The notes beneath the pieces were generated by a model, which saw only the letters and a list, made by a program, of their open reading frames with translations, made no database searches and was not told the DNA's origin. A stretch of 29,677 nt of DNA from the NCBI GenBank assembly GCA_964459845.1, contig CAYWOC010000027.1:1-29677 (forward strand). Direction: 5' to 3'. This document shows positions 7,791 to 16,188 of the stretch, in pieces. The stretch's first letter is position 1. Every line of letters starts with the position of its first letter. Source of the DNA: CALZFJ01 sp964459845. GTDB lineage: Bacteria > Bacteroidota > Bacteroidia > Bacteroidales > Muribaculaceae. Made by a program: the position numbers and the translations under genes.

Positions 7791-10733
7791 TTATCTCCCT
7801 GGTGGCGGACCCATAGGACCTCGGCCTCCTCCCTGTGGAGGTCCCATCGGGCCACGGCGGCCTCCGAAGTCGGTTTTCATTTTGGGATTGTTCTTTTGGC
7901 TGCCGAATGTGGTGAACTTATAGGTGAATGTGAACATCACATATCGGGTGAGTGTGTTGCTTTCTATATCTTGGATATAGCTTGCAGTCACGTTTCGGCG
8001 TATGCTTTGTCGCTGCCCCAGTATATCGAATACCTTTGCCGATATTGTGGCGGTCTTGTCGCGCAGAAACTCGTATGACAGCTCTGCGTTCCATAGCCAC
8101 TGTGTGGAGTTGTATCCGTCGGAGTATCCGCTTGTGGCACTGTAGTTGAGGTCGGTGTTGAGTACAATGCCTATAGGTGTGTAGTAGGATGCGTTGAAGC
8201 GTCCGCCATAGGTGTGGATTGTGCGGTCGTCGGTTGAGCCGGCACTGTTGTGGGAGTTTTGTAAGCGGTAGGTCGGGCGAAGTTCAAGCTCCAAATTCGT
8301 AGGTCGGAATGAAATTCCCGGCGACACGTTGAACGACATGTTGCCGTTGCGGTTGTATGTGCCGTTGTTGTAAGCCACCGAGCTTGCATAGCGTATTCCT
8401 CCCATAGCAGAGAAATACCAGCTCTTGCGGTGGAATGGGAAGCTCACCATACCCATAGCGTCGGCATTCCACACGCCGTTCACATTGTCGTAGGTAATGG
8501 TCTGCCCGCCAGTACTCTCGTCATAGTCAATTTTCGATATAATGCTGTTGGTGGCATATTGTGCGCCTGCCATAGCCATGACGCTGCGCTGCGACTCTTG
8601 GTTGAAATCATTATATCTTATGCTGATGCGCTGGTTGAACGTCGCTTTCAGGTCGGGGTTACCTACCACGATGCGAAGTGGATTGGAGCGGTCGGCTACG
8701 GGTTGTAGCTGTGTCATCGATGGCTGGCTGTTGTTGGAGCGGTAATCGATGGCGAGGTTGCGTGTCTTGTTGAACTTCATGCGCAAACGGGCGTAGGGCG
8801 CAATGTTCCAAGTCCAGCGTGTGGGTATGTTTCGCGCCTCGTTCATAATGTCGTGGCTGCTCATCATGGATGAGTTGAGCGAAAGCCCTGCATCCAGATT
8901 GTAGAGCTTGCGTACCTGCTTGAATCCAATCTGATAACGCTGCGTGAAGTAGTCGTTGCGGAATTGTGAGCTCTGCTCGGTGTTCAATGCCTCGCCGAGT
9001 TCTGTTTCAAGTATTTCGGCAAGCATATTATAGTCGTAGAGTGCGAGAGCTGAGTATTTGTCGGTGATTGCACGGCGGAAATTCACGTCGCGTAGCGCAG
9101 ACACAAGAGAATGTCCGTCGATGCCGTTGTTCATGTTGCCGCGGTTTAGGTCATATACCATTTTGTCGGCATTGTTGAACTTGTAGTTGCCATGATAAGC
9201 AAACGATAGGAACCGTGCATTTTTCACATCGCCGAGTGGCTCGGTCCATGTGAGCCGCCAGTTTATTCCGTTGCTCCAGCGGTGATTGTCGTATATCTGG
9301 TCGATGGTCTCTTCTGCCTCGTCGTTGTCCGATTGCTGATAGTAATTATTTTTAGTGTATGTCATTCCAGTTTCCTTCACGTTGCTGAAGTTGTAGCGCA
9401 CTTGCGCGCTGTAGCTTCTGCCTGGATGGCTGCGGAATTTGTGGTTATACACAAGTTGTCCGCTGAACTCATAGCTCTTGCCGTCGTTGGCATAGTCGTT
9501 GAGGCTTCGGCTCAGTGGTAGTGCGCTCATGTTTCGGGATATAGTGCTGTCGGTTTTCACCGATTTGCTGAAGCTGAAATTGAAGTTTGGACGGAATTCG
9601 AGCGTGTTGAATGAGTCAAGTTCCCATTTCAGGCGGAAATCACCGTTCACGTTATGTCCCTTGTCGCGGGTGGCTGTGTAGGAGTTTTTTGTCTGCGCGC
9701 CAATCAGCAGGTATTGGTAATTGCTGTTTGTGTAGGTCTCGCGGTCGCTGTGGGAATACATCAAGCTACCTCCTGCACGGAATTTTTCTGAGTCTTTTGT
9801 CCCCACATTGAAGTTTATGCCCACGCTCTGCGAAGTGTTTATTCCGTCTTGTCCGCCAAATCGTGTGAAGCGGCTTGCGCCGCCGTCGGTGAACGCCATT
9901 TCATTGGTGTTGTTTGCGCCGCCGAGCAGGGTGAACTGGTTGCCGTCGCTGAAGCGGTTTATCATGAAGTTGCCAGTGTATCGCTTGTCGGTTCCATATC
10001 CGCCGGTCACCGTGCCAAACCACCCGTTGTTCATTCCTTTTTTCACGGTCAGGTTAATCACAGTCTCATCTTCGCCGTCATCCACTCCGGTTAGCCGGGC
10101 AAGGTCGCTCTTGCGGTCCACCACTTGCAGCTTGTCCACCATCTCCACCGGGATGTTCTTGGAAGCCACTTTAGGGTCATCGGCGAAAAATTCTTTTCCA
10201 TCGACAAGAATTTTTTTCACCTCCTTTCCTTGGGCTGTTATCTTGCCCTCGCTATCCACTTCCACGCCAGGAAGACGCTTCAGCAGGTCTTCCACCACGG
10301 CATTGGGTTGAGTCTTGTAAGAGTCGGCGTTATATTCCACAGTGTCTTCCTTCACTGTGATTTCGGTTTTCACGCCCACGATTGTGGTCTCTTTCAGCAT
10401 AATAGAGCTTTCGCCAAGCTCTATGTCGCCTATGGTCACATTCTCGCCGCCTACAGTCACATTCTTCTTTGCCGTGTTATAGCCTATGTAGCTCACGGCC
10501 ACAATATATTTTCCAGAACCTATGCCTGAGAATGAGAAGTTTCCATTGGCATCGGCTGTGGTTCCGTTCACGAAAGTGCTGTCTTTCGTAGCCCTGAGCA
10601 GTCGCACCGTGGCATCGGCAAGAGCCGATTTGTCCTTAGCATCCACGGCACGTCCCCTGATGGCAGCCGCCCACGCCGCTATGCCCGATGCACCGACGAG
10701 AACTGTTATAACAATGAATAATAAACGTTTCAT
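7791..10733 (-). CDS. Large outer-membrane beta-barrel receptor-like protein with CarboxypepD_reg-like N-domain
   Basis: This 980-residue protein starts with a signal peptide (about 1-24). A carboxypeptidase-regulatory-like beta-sandwich follows at about 25-110 (GRAVDAKDKSALADATVRLL, then YIVAVSYIGY). A plug-like region at about 115-235 contains LVDGKEFFADDPKVAS and ends in DETVINLTVKKG. The remainder is rich in alternating aromatic beta-strands, as in the Bacteroidetes OMP_b-brl_3 / TonB-dependent-receptor-like families. I see no SusD partner and no clear TonB box, so the substrate cannot be named. The last strand YVMFTFTYKF is followed by an unusual tail of about 35 residues with two RGPMGPP units. 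The gene stands alone with its own terminator, and its start lies 136 bp from the divergent ABC exporter gene. Confidence 0.87.
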   Translation of the reverse strand: MKRLLFIVITVLVGASGIAAWAAAIRGRAVDAKDKSALADATVRLLRATKDSTFVNGTTADANGNFSFSGIGSGKYIVAVSYIGYNTAKKNVTVGGENVTIGDIELGESSIMLKETTIVGVKTEITVKEDTVEYNADSYKTQPNAVVEDLLKRLPGVEVDSEGKITAQGKEVKKILVDGKEFFADDPKVASKNIPVEMVDKLQVVDRKSDLARLTGVDDGEDETVINLTVKKGMNNGWFGTVTGGYGTDKRYTGNFMINRFSDGNQFTLLGGANNTNEMAFTDGGASRFTRFGGQDGINTSQSVGINFNVGTKDSEKFRAGGSLMYSHSDRETYTNSNYQYLLIGAQTKNSYTATRDKGHNVNGDFRLKWELDSFNTLEFRPNFNFSFSKSVKTDSTISRNMSALPLSRSLNDYANDGKSYEFSGQLVYNHKFRSHPGRSYSAQVRYNFSNVKETGMTYTKNNYYQQSDNDEAEETIDQIYDNHRWSNGINWRLTWTEPLGDVKNARFLSFAYHGNYKFNNADKMVYDLNRGNMNNGIDGHSLVSALRDVNFRRAITDKYSALALYDYNMLAEILETELGEALNTEQSSQFRNDYFTQRYQIGFKQVRKLYNLDAGLSLNSSMMSSHDIMNEARNIPTRWTWNIAPYARLRMKFNKTRNLAIDYRSNNSQPSMTQLQPVADRSNPLRIVVGNPDLKATFNQRISIRYNDFNQESQRSVMAMAGAQYATNSIISKIDYDESTGGQTITYDNVNGVWNADAMGMVSFPFHRKSWYFSAMGGIRYASSVAYNNGTYNRNGNMSFNVSPGISFRPTNLELELRPTYRLQNSHNSAGSTDDRTIHTYGGRFNASYYTPIGIVLNTDLNYSATSGYSDGYNSTQWLWNAELSYEFLRDKTATISAKVFDILGQRQSIRRNVTASYIQDIESNTLTRYVMFTFTYKFTTFGSQKNNPKMKTDFGGRRGPMGPPQGGGRGPMGPPPGR

Positions 10734-10834
10734 TTAAATCCTTGATTTGTATCTTTTTTCTAAAAAATTTCCTAAGATTTTTGCCTCTCTTCAATTTTTT
10801 AGATGCAAAATAAGGTATAAAGTTTAATTGTTCC

Positions 10835-10842
10835 TAACTTTG
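10835..10842 (+). promoter_or_regulatory. -7 promoter element of the ABC exporter gene
   Basis: TAACTTTG matches TAnnTTTG exactly and lies 27 bp before the ATG at 10870. No good TTTG is found at the expected -33 position. No matching motif was found for the divergent receptor gene in the same 136-bp gap. Confidence 0.45.
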
Positions 10843-10869
10843 TACCCACAAAAAATTAAATAATAGATA

Positions 10870-12702
10870 ATGAAAGAGTTTTTGAAGATATTACGGCGTT
10901 TTGTGCCTCCGTATAAAAAATATTTAATATTGTCGGTGGTATTTAATGTGTTGTCGGCATTGTTGAACATATTTTCATTCGCTGCGTTGATACCGATATT
11001 GCAGATTTTATTCAAGACAGGAGATGCCGAGGCTGCAACTTCTATTATGGAATGGGGCAGCGGCGACATTAAGGAGGTGGCTATGAACAACCTCAATTAC
11101 TATGTAAACCAGCTTGTAGGCTCGGTGGGCCCCACTACGACATTGCTGCTGATAGGCTTGTTCTTGGCATTCATGACTCTGCTGAAGACGGGTGCCTACT
11201 TCCTGTCGTCGGCGATGATTATACCTATGCGCACCGGCATAGTGCGCGACATCCGTAATATGCTTTATAACAAGATTCTTTCGCTCCCGCTTGGATTTTT
11301 CTCTGCCGAGCGTAAGGGCGACATCATAGCGCGCATGAGTGGTGATGTCGGGGAAATCGAGAACTCTATTCTATCGTCGCTCGACATGCTGTTCAAGAAT
11401 CCTATTCTCATTGTCTCATATTTTGCCACCATGCTGTTTGTGAGCTGGGAGCTTACGCTGTTCACTCTTGCCATTGTGCCGGTGATGGGCTGGGTGATGG
11501 GAACTGTGGGAAGAAAGCTTAAGCAAAATTCGCTCGCGGCGCAAGGTCTGTGGAGCGACACGATGAGCCAAGTAGAGGAAACCCTTGGCGGACTGCGCAT
11601 AATCAAGGCTTTCTGCGCCGAGGAGAAGATGAACCAGCGTTTCCGCCGTGTGAACGATGAGTATCGCCGCATCATAAGCCGTGTGGGCATACGCCAGTCG
11701 ATGGCACATCCTATGAGCGAGTTTCTCGGCACGGTGCTTATTGTGATTGTGTTGTGGTTTGGCGGTGTGCTGGTGCTGAATAACATGACGCTTTCCGGAC
11801 CGACTTTCATCTATTATCTTGTGATACTTTACAGTATCATCAATCCGCTGAAAGATTTCTCGAAAGCTGGGTATAATATACCTAAAGGGCTTGCTTCGAT
11901 GGAGCGTGTGAACAAGATTCTCAACGCCGATAATCCTATCAAGAATCCTGCATCGCCCAAGAGGATTCAGAACCTGCAAGCCGACATCAGCTACCGCAAT
12001 GTGCGTTTCCGCTATGATGACGTGTGGGTGATTGATGATGTGTCGATAGATATACCCTACGGCAGCACTGTCGCGCTCGTCGGCCAGTCGGGCTCCGGAA
12101 AATCCACTCTCGCCGATTTGTTGCCTCGCTTCTATGATGTGCAGCAGGGCTGCATCACTATTGATGGCGTGGATATTCGCGACATTAATGTTCAGGATTT
12201 GCGTGCGCTTATGGGTAATGTCAATCAAGAAGCGATACTTTTCAATGACACTTTCTATAATAATATATCATTTGGCGTGGAGGGTGCCACTCGCGAGCAG
12301 GTTGAGGAAGCTGCTCGCATTGCCAATGCCTACGACTTTATTGCCGCGTCGGAGAATGGCTTTGATACAAATATAGGCGACCGCGGCTGCCGATTGTCGG
12401 GCGGACAGCGGCAGCGCATAAGCATAGCGCGCGCCATCTTGAAGAATCCGTCGATACTTATCCTCGATGAGGCTACGTCGGCTCTCGACACCGAAAGTGA
12501 ACGCTCGGTGCAGGAAGCTCTCGACCGCTTGATGAAGAACCGCACCACGCTTGTCATAGCCCACCGCCTATCCACAATCCGCAATGCCGACCTTATATGC
12601 GTGATGCATGAAGGCAAAATCGTGGAGAGAGGCACCAACGACCAGCTTATAGCTCTCAACGGATATTATAAGCGTCTTGTGGATATGCAGTCGGTGAAGT
12701 GA
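10870..12702 (+). CDS. MsbA-like ABC exporter (fused transmembrane and ATPase domains)
   Basis: This 610-residue protein is a half-transporter of the MsbA/type IV exporter class that works as a homodimer in the inner membrane. An ABC_membrane domain (about 15-340) has predicted helices near 18-45, 88-120, 175-215 and 285-325. A nucleotide-binding domain follows with Walker A GQSGSGKST at 405-413, Q-loop Gln453, signature LSGGQ at 509-513, Walker B ILILDE at 529-534 and the H-loop His565. All catalytic residues are intact. Lipid A-core flipping is the role of the best-known relatives, but sequence alone cannot separate a lipid flippase from a peptide or drug exporter. It is monocistronic and converges on the C10 peptidase gene with a 20-bp gap. 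Confidence 0.92.
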   Translation: MKEFLKILRRFVPPYKKYLILSVVFNVLSALLNIFSFAALIPILQILFKTGDAEAATSIMEWGSGDIKEVAMNNLNYYVNQLVGSVGPTTTLLLIGLFLAFMTLLKTGAYFLSSAMIIPMRTGIVRDIRNMLYNKILSLPLGFFSAERKGDIIARMSGDVGEIENSILSSLDMLFKNPILIVSYFATMLFVSWELTLFTLAIVPVMGWVMGTVGRKLKQNSLAAQGLWSDTMSQVEETLGGLRIIKAFCAEEKMNQRFRRVNDEYRRIISRVGIRQSMAHPMSEFLGTVLIVIVLWFGGVLVLNNMTLSGPTFIYYLVILYSIINPLKDFSKAGYNIPKGLASMERVNKILNADNPIKNPASPKRIQNLQADISYRNVRFRYDDVWVIDDVSIDIPYGSTVALVGQSGSGKSTLADLLPRFYDVQQGCITIDGVDIRDINVQDLRALMGNVNQEAILFNDTFYNNISFGVEGATREQVEEAARIANAYDFIAASENGFDTNIGDRGCRLSGGQRQRISIARAILKNPSILILDEATSALDTESERSVQEALDRLMKNRTTLVIAHRLSTIRNADLICVMHEGKIVERGTNDQLIALNGYYKRLVDMQSVK

Positions 12703-12722
12703 TTTGGTGCTGCGGCGATGCA

Positions 12723-15700
12723 TTATCTCGCAAATCTTTTCGAGACAGTGCCGTCGGCATAGCGTTCTATCACGAAGCCTTTGGCATCATAAGTCAGCTT
12801 TATGCCGTCGATGGAGTATCTTGCCACCATTGTCTTGTCGCTCGCCGTGTTGGCTTCCACTTCTTCAGCCGAGGATGGAGGCAATGTGCCTTCAAGCACC
12901 ACATTCAGCTTTTCTGCTGGAGCAAGGTTGCCATCGGAAGCTATGAAATAGGCTCTGAAAGCATTTGATTTGCCTGTTTTTGAGAACTCTGGGCCGTCAC
13001 CGTCGAGCTGATATATGTTTTCTTCACTATCGATGGGCGAATATGTGGATACGAATCTGTAGTCGCGTCCGTTTGCCGATTTTGAGTCCATCGAGATGAA
13101 GTTTACGTTTTGGGCTTTGAAAGTCTTGTTGCCTATACAATCAAACACCAAGTATGGCAGATTTGCCGACATTTGCTGAGCATCGCCGAAATACATGTTG
13201 TCTCCAACTTCAGCTATAAATTCCTTGGCATACAGGCGTTCGACATCCGAGCCTTCGATGTCGAATGGTGCGACAAATGTGTTCCACTTGTTGCTGCTGA
13301 AATTGCGAGTGAAGCTCACTTCGCTTGCTCTGAAATCTACAGGAACGCAGAATCCGTATCCGTCTTTCAGATTTATCGACTGTGCATATCCGCTCTTTAT
13401 GACATTTGCCGCATCAAGACCGCTTGGCTCTTTGTAGGCAGCATCGAGATAATACATTGTGTTGGGATTGCTGTTGCGGGTCACGTCGGCCACCAGTCCT
13501 GTGGTGTAGCGCATGTCCACGGCATTCGCCTCTTCGGGTACAGTTATATGCGAAGTGGCCTCAACACCCGACACCACTTCCATGTCGTCGCTGTAGAATA
13601 CCACACCGGGAACAACATTGAAAAACTCGGATGTGTATAATTCTGTTATTTCGCTGAGTACACCGCTTCTTCTGTGTTGATACCCATATCCCACCAATTG
13701 GATGCGATATGTCTGTCCGCTTACATTATTGAAATCGGTGTCAATGATAAAGTCGAAAGTCTGCTCTTTGCTCTCTCCCGGTTTAAGGTTCATTAGATGA
13801 GCGACAGAGGCTTCAAATAAGCCTGTGTTTATGTTTTTTATGAAACATTTCACATATCTGTTGTAAGCCGAAGTGTCGATATTGGTGATTTTCGCCTTTA
13901 TGCCAATATATCCGCCGAAAGATTTGCCGTCTTTTGCATTCAATTGAACGACATCGGCTTTGATTTTCACCTGCGTGGTGTCGGTTATGCCCTCATATAT
14001 AACATAAGAGTCGTCTTCTCGTCCAAGTGTCACGGCTATGGAGTCGCCTAATGCAATGTCATAATTGCTTCTGACATTGACTCTTTTGTGTTCTCCTTTT
14101 CTCAATTTTGTGTGGAAGAAGGAATAAACGGGCGATGAATTTTTATCGTAAAATATTCGGGTATATAATGTGCCATCGAAATCATATCCGTGGTTTACAA
14201 GGTCGTAGGCATATATGCCGTAGAAATCATCACCTATGCACTCTACTGATTTTACCTCAATTTCGCTGCCTTTCACATATTTCTTGATTGCCATATTGTT
14301 GCCTGTTATATCAATGTCGAAATGTGAGTCATCGCTGCCGTAATCAGCGAGCCACTCGCTGCTGCCGCTCTCTTTGCTCACTTGGCGAAGCTCGTATTTC
14401 CCCTCAAGCCCTTTACCGAGATTCACGGTGACAGAATCTCTATATATGCACTGTGAGCCAGTGTATTCCAAAGTCCGCTTAGGCAGGACTGATATGATTT
14501 TCCCATCTTGGAATAATGCCAATGAGTAATCTACATTGCAGTTACGGCTGAAAGAAGTCGCGCGTGAATCTTTTATTTTTATGTCGGTGAAGTCTTCATC
14601 TATCGATTTTCGCTTATAGGTTAAGCTGTCGGTAGTATGGAGTAAGTCGGATGTCAGCTTTATTGGGCGGTTGTCATAGTCGCTCTTTTTGCCTTTCGGC
14701 ATTGAGACAATGTTTTGCCACAAATTAAAATCATATACACCTACATTCAAAGCTGTCAGTGCGAAATATCCGTTTCCTTCACCATCCCATCCCCAATTGA
14801 AATGGAAATTCTCATCGCCATCATATCCGTCGCACACAAAAGCGTGTCCGCCGGCAAATTGTGATATGCCAGAAAAATACACTGGACCATTCTTTTCAAG
14901 CTCAGTATATACGGTGTCTATCCAATCTTCATAACTGCCACATTCGTTGCTGCTTATGTAGCGTGCGTTGTCATAGCCGAAATAGTTGGCTACAGCGTAT
15001 GGCACATCCACACTGTAGGCTCCAGAACCGTTTTTGTTGTATTGCATTCTCACGGCATATCCTATATATTTCATCAAAGTGGATACAGCCGCACGGCTCG
15101 TAGAATCGGCAGTGTTTCTGTAACTGTCGCGCATATTGTTCCAGTCGAATGAAGTGGGTTGCAATTCCGGATATTTGCTGTAGGCTGGAATAGTTTTTGT
15201 GGTTGATTCAGGCCAGTTGTGATACTTCATTATTTGGGCAAGAGCTGTGGCTACACATCCAGTCGGGTATTTATTTACTTCAAAATCATTGTATGGAGCA
15301 TCTTGTCCCCAAAGCGTTGTCATAAGTATTGGCACTCTTTTCCTTACGATGTTGCGGCGCGTCTTGCCGGCATTGGATTTGAAAGAAGTCTTACCGCTTC
15401 TCTGTGCCTCCTTTATCTGTTGGGCGTAAGTGTCGAGCCAAGCTTTCATATTGTCGGGAATGCGGTTGGCATCAAAACTTCCTTTATCGGCATATCCGAG
15501 AATAGGCTTGGCAATATCATCCCCGCCGACAATGACAAATCCGCTATCATTGCCCACGTTGAACACATAATAGGCATCCGATTCATAGGCAGTGCTGAGT
15601 TCTGCCACATTGCCGATAACTGGACTTTGCTGCACATCTCCACTCATTGAAGCCGATTTGTCGTTAAGGAACTTGAGCGCGCGGGCTGAAGCCTGTTGGT

Positions 15701-15797
15701 GGCTTATTGGATCTGCATAACTTGATAATGCGAAAAATACGCATATCATGGTGCTTGCTATGCACCTGCCGATGAGTAGATTTTTCTGTAGGTTCAT
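12723..15797 (-). CDS. Secreted C10 (streptopain-type) cysteine peptidase with long C-terminal extension
   Basis: From the ATG at 15797 this gives 1024 residues. An in-frame ATG at 15941 exists, but it would place 48 residues before an excellent signal peptide (MNLQKNLLIGRCIASTM, cleaved near SSYA) and lies upstream of the promoter. Residues about 30-140 match the Spi_C10 inhibitory propeptide (HQQASARALKFL, then YYVFNVGNDSGFVIVGGDD). The peptidase domain has catalytic Cys181 in YPTGCVATALAQIMKY and His318 in FAGGHAFVCDGYD, followed by FHFNWGWDGEGNGYF. About 660 further residues have beta-sandwich character and no known domain that I recognise. The C-terminus (YSIDGIKLTYDAKGF onward) resembles the terminal tails of Bacteroidales secreted proteins. 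It is probably auto-activated outside the cell. Confidence 0.9.
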   Translation of the reverse strand: MNLQKNLLIGRCIASTMICVFFALSSYADPISHQQASARALKFLNDKSASMSGDVQQSPVIGNVAELSTAYESDAYYVFNVGNDSGFVIVGGDDIAKPILGYADKGSFDANRIPDNMKAWLDTYAQQIKEAQRSGKTSFKSNAGKTRRNIVRKRVPILMTTLWGQDAPYNDFEVNKYPTGCVATALAQIMKYHNWPESTTKTIPAYSKYPELQPTSFDWNNMRDSYRNTADSTSRAAVSTLMKYIGYAVRMQYNKNGSGAYSVDVPYAVANYFGYDNARYISSNECGSYEDWIDTVYTELEKNGPVYFSGISQFAGGHAFVCDGYDGDENFHFNWGWDGEGNGYFALTALNVGVYDFNLWQNIVSMPKGKKSDYDNRPIKLTSDLLHTTDSLTYKRKSIDEDFTDIKIKDSRATSFSRNCNVDYSLALFQDGKIISVLPKRTLEYTGSQCIYRDSVTVNLGKGLEGKYELRQVSKESGSSEWLADYGSDDSHFDIDITGNNMAIKKYVKGSEIEVKSVECIGDDFYGIYAYDLVNHGYDFDGTLYTRIFYDKNSSPVYSFFHTKLRKGEHKRVNVRSNYDIALGDSIAVTLGREDDSYVIYEGITDTTQVKIKADVVQLNAKDGKSFGGYIGIKAKITNIDTSAYNRYVKCFIKNINTGLFEASVAHLMNLKPGESKEQTFDFIIDTDFNNVSGQTYRIQLVGYGYQHRRSGVLSEITELYTSEFFNVVPGVVFYSDDMEVVSGVEATSHITVPEEANAVDMRYTTGLVADVTRNSNPNTMYYLDAAYKEPSGLDAANVIKSGYAQSINLKDGYGFCVPVDFRASEVSFTRNFSSNKWNTFVAPFDIEGSDVERLYAKEFIAEVGDNMYFGDAQQMSANLPYLVFDCIGNKTFKAQNVNFISMDSKSANGRDYRFVSTYSPIDSEENIYQLDGDGPEFSKTGKSNAFRAYFIASDGNLAPAEKLNVVLEGTLPPSSAEEVEANTASDKTMVARYSIDGIKLTYDAKGFVIERYADGTVSKRFAR

Positions 15798-15851
15798 AAT
15801 TGGGGATGGTTGGAAATTAATAGTAAAATTGCTTGTTGTCTTATTGTTTTG

Positions 15852-15885
15852 CAAATATACGCATAAAAATATGATATTTTGCAAA
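15852..15885 (-). promoter_or_regulatory. Promoter of the C10 peptidase gene
   Basis: On the minus strand TATATTTG at 15859-15852 matches the -7 motif. TTTG at 15885-15882 lies 22 bp further upstream, slightly longer than the usual spacing. It is 54 bp before the ATG at 15797. A C7 tract lies at 15905-15911. The remaining gap to about 16060 is AT-rich and otherwise empty. Confidence 0.5.
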
Positions 15886-16067
15886 AAAAAGATGCAAAAG
15901 AATACCCCCCCAACAAGAAAATGTATCGTATGAAAAATCAATGATTTATAAAACCATATTTATAGGATTTTTTTTGATTGGTTCAAATATGCAATAAAGC
16001 GAAATATGCATAATTATGATTGTATTAAGCAGGAGCAATAAAGTCTCAGTTTAGAGATTATTCATTA

Positions 16068-16138
16068 AAAATCGGAAAAATCGCCATTATGATGGCTGAA
16101 TTTATGTAAAAATCGTCACTTATACTGGCGAATTTTAC
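16068..16138. repeat. Upstream copy of the 71-bp direct repeat flanking the ATPase gene
   Basis: Bases 16068-16131 (64 bp) are identical to 17321-17384. After one mismatch at 16132 the match runs on through 16138. The repeat contains two tandem units starting AAAAATCG, each an imperfect palindrome. The first has stem GCCAT (16083-16087) with ATGGC (16092-16096). The second pairs 16108-16118 with 16126-16136 around a 7-nt loop. This copy runs straight into the promoter of the ATPase gene. Confidence 0.95.
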
Positions 16139-16146
16139 TAATTTTG
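16139..16146 (+). promoter_or_regulatory. -7 promoter element of the AAA_14 ATPase gene
   Basis: TAATTTTG matches TAnnTTTG exactly and begins at the base after the upstream repeat. No TTTG lies at -33; that position is inside the second palindrome of the repeat, which could therefore act as an operator. The ATG at 16189 is 42 bp downstream. Confidence 0.5.
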
Positions 16147-16188
16147 CAAAAGATAAATATCTTAACAACCAAAATAGGTATTATAGTT

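Noticed and set aside
7657..7923. Plus-strand open frame with Gly/Pro-rich words near 7800
   Set aside because: It is the antisense shadow of the Gly/Pro-rich tail of the receptor gene and runs through that gene's terminator.
15905..15911. C7 tract upstream of the C10 peptidase as a phase-variation switch
   Set aside because: It lies about 46 bp beyond the -7 element and upstream of the -33 box, outside the usual spacer position. Seven bases is short for slippage control.
15798..15941. Longer N-terminus for the C10 peptidase from the ATG at 15941
   Set aside because: It would run through the promoter element at 15852-15885 and place 48 residues in front of a complete signal peptide.
16144..16188. 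TTG start for the AAA_14 ATPase
   Set aside because: The TTG overlaps the -7 promoter element, so it would not be in the transcript. The ATG at 16189 begins just before the conserved ATPase domain.
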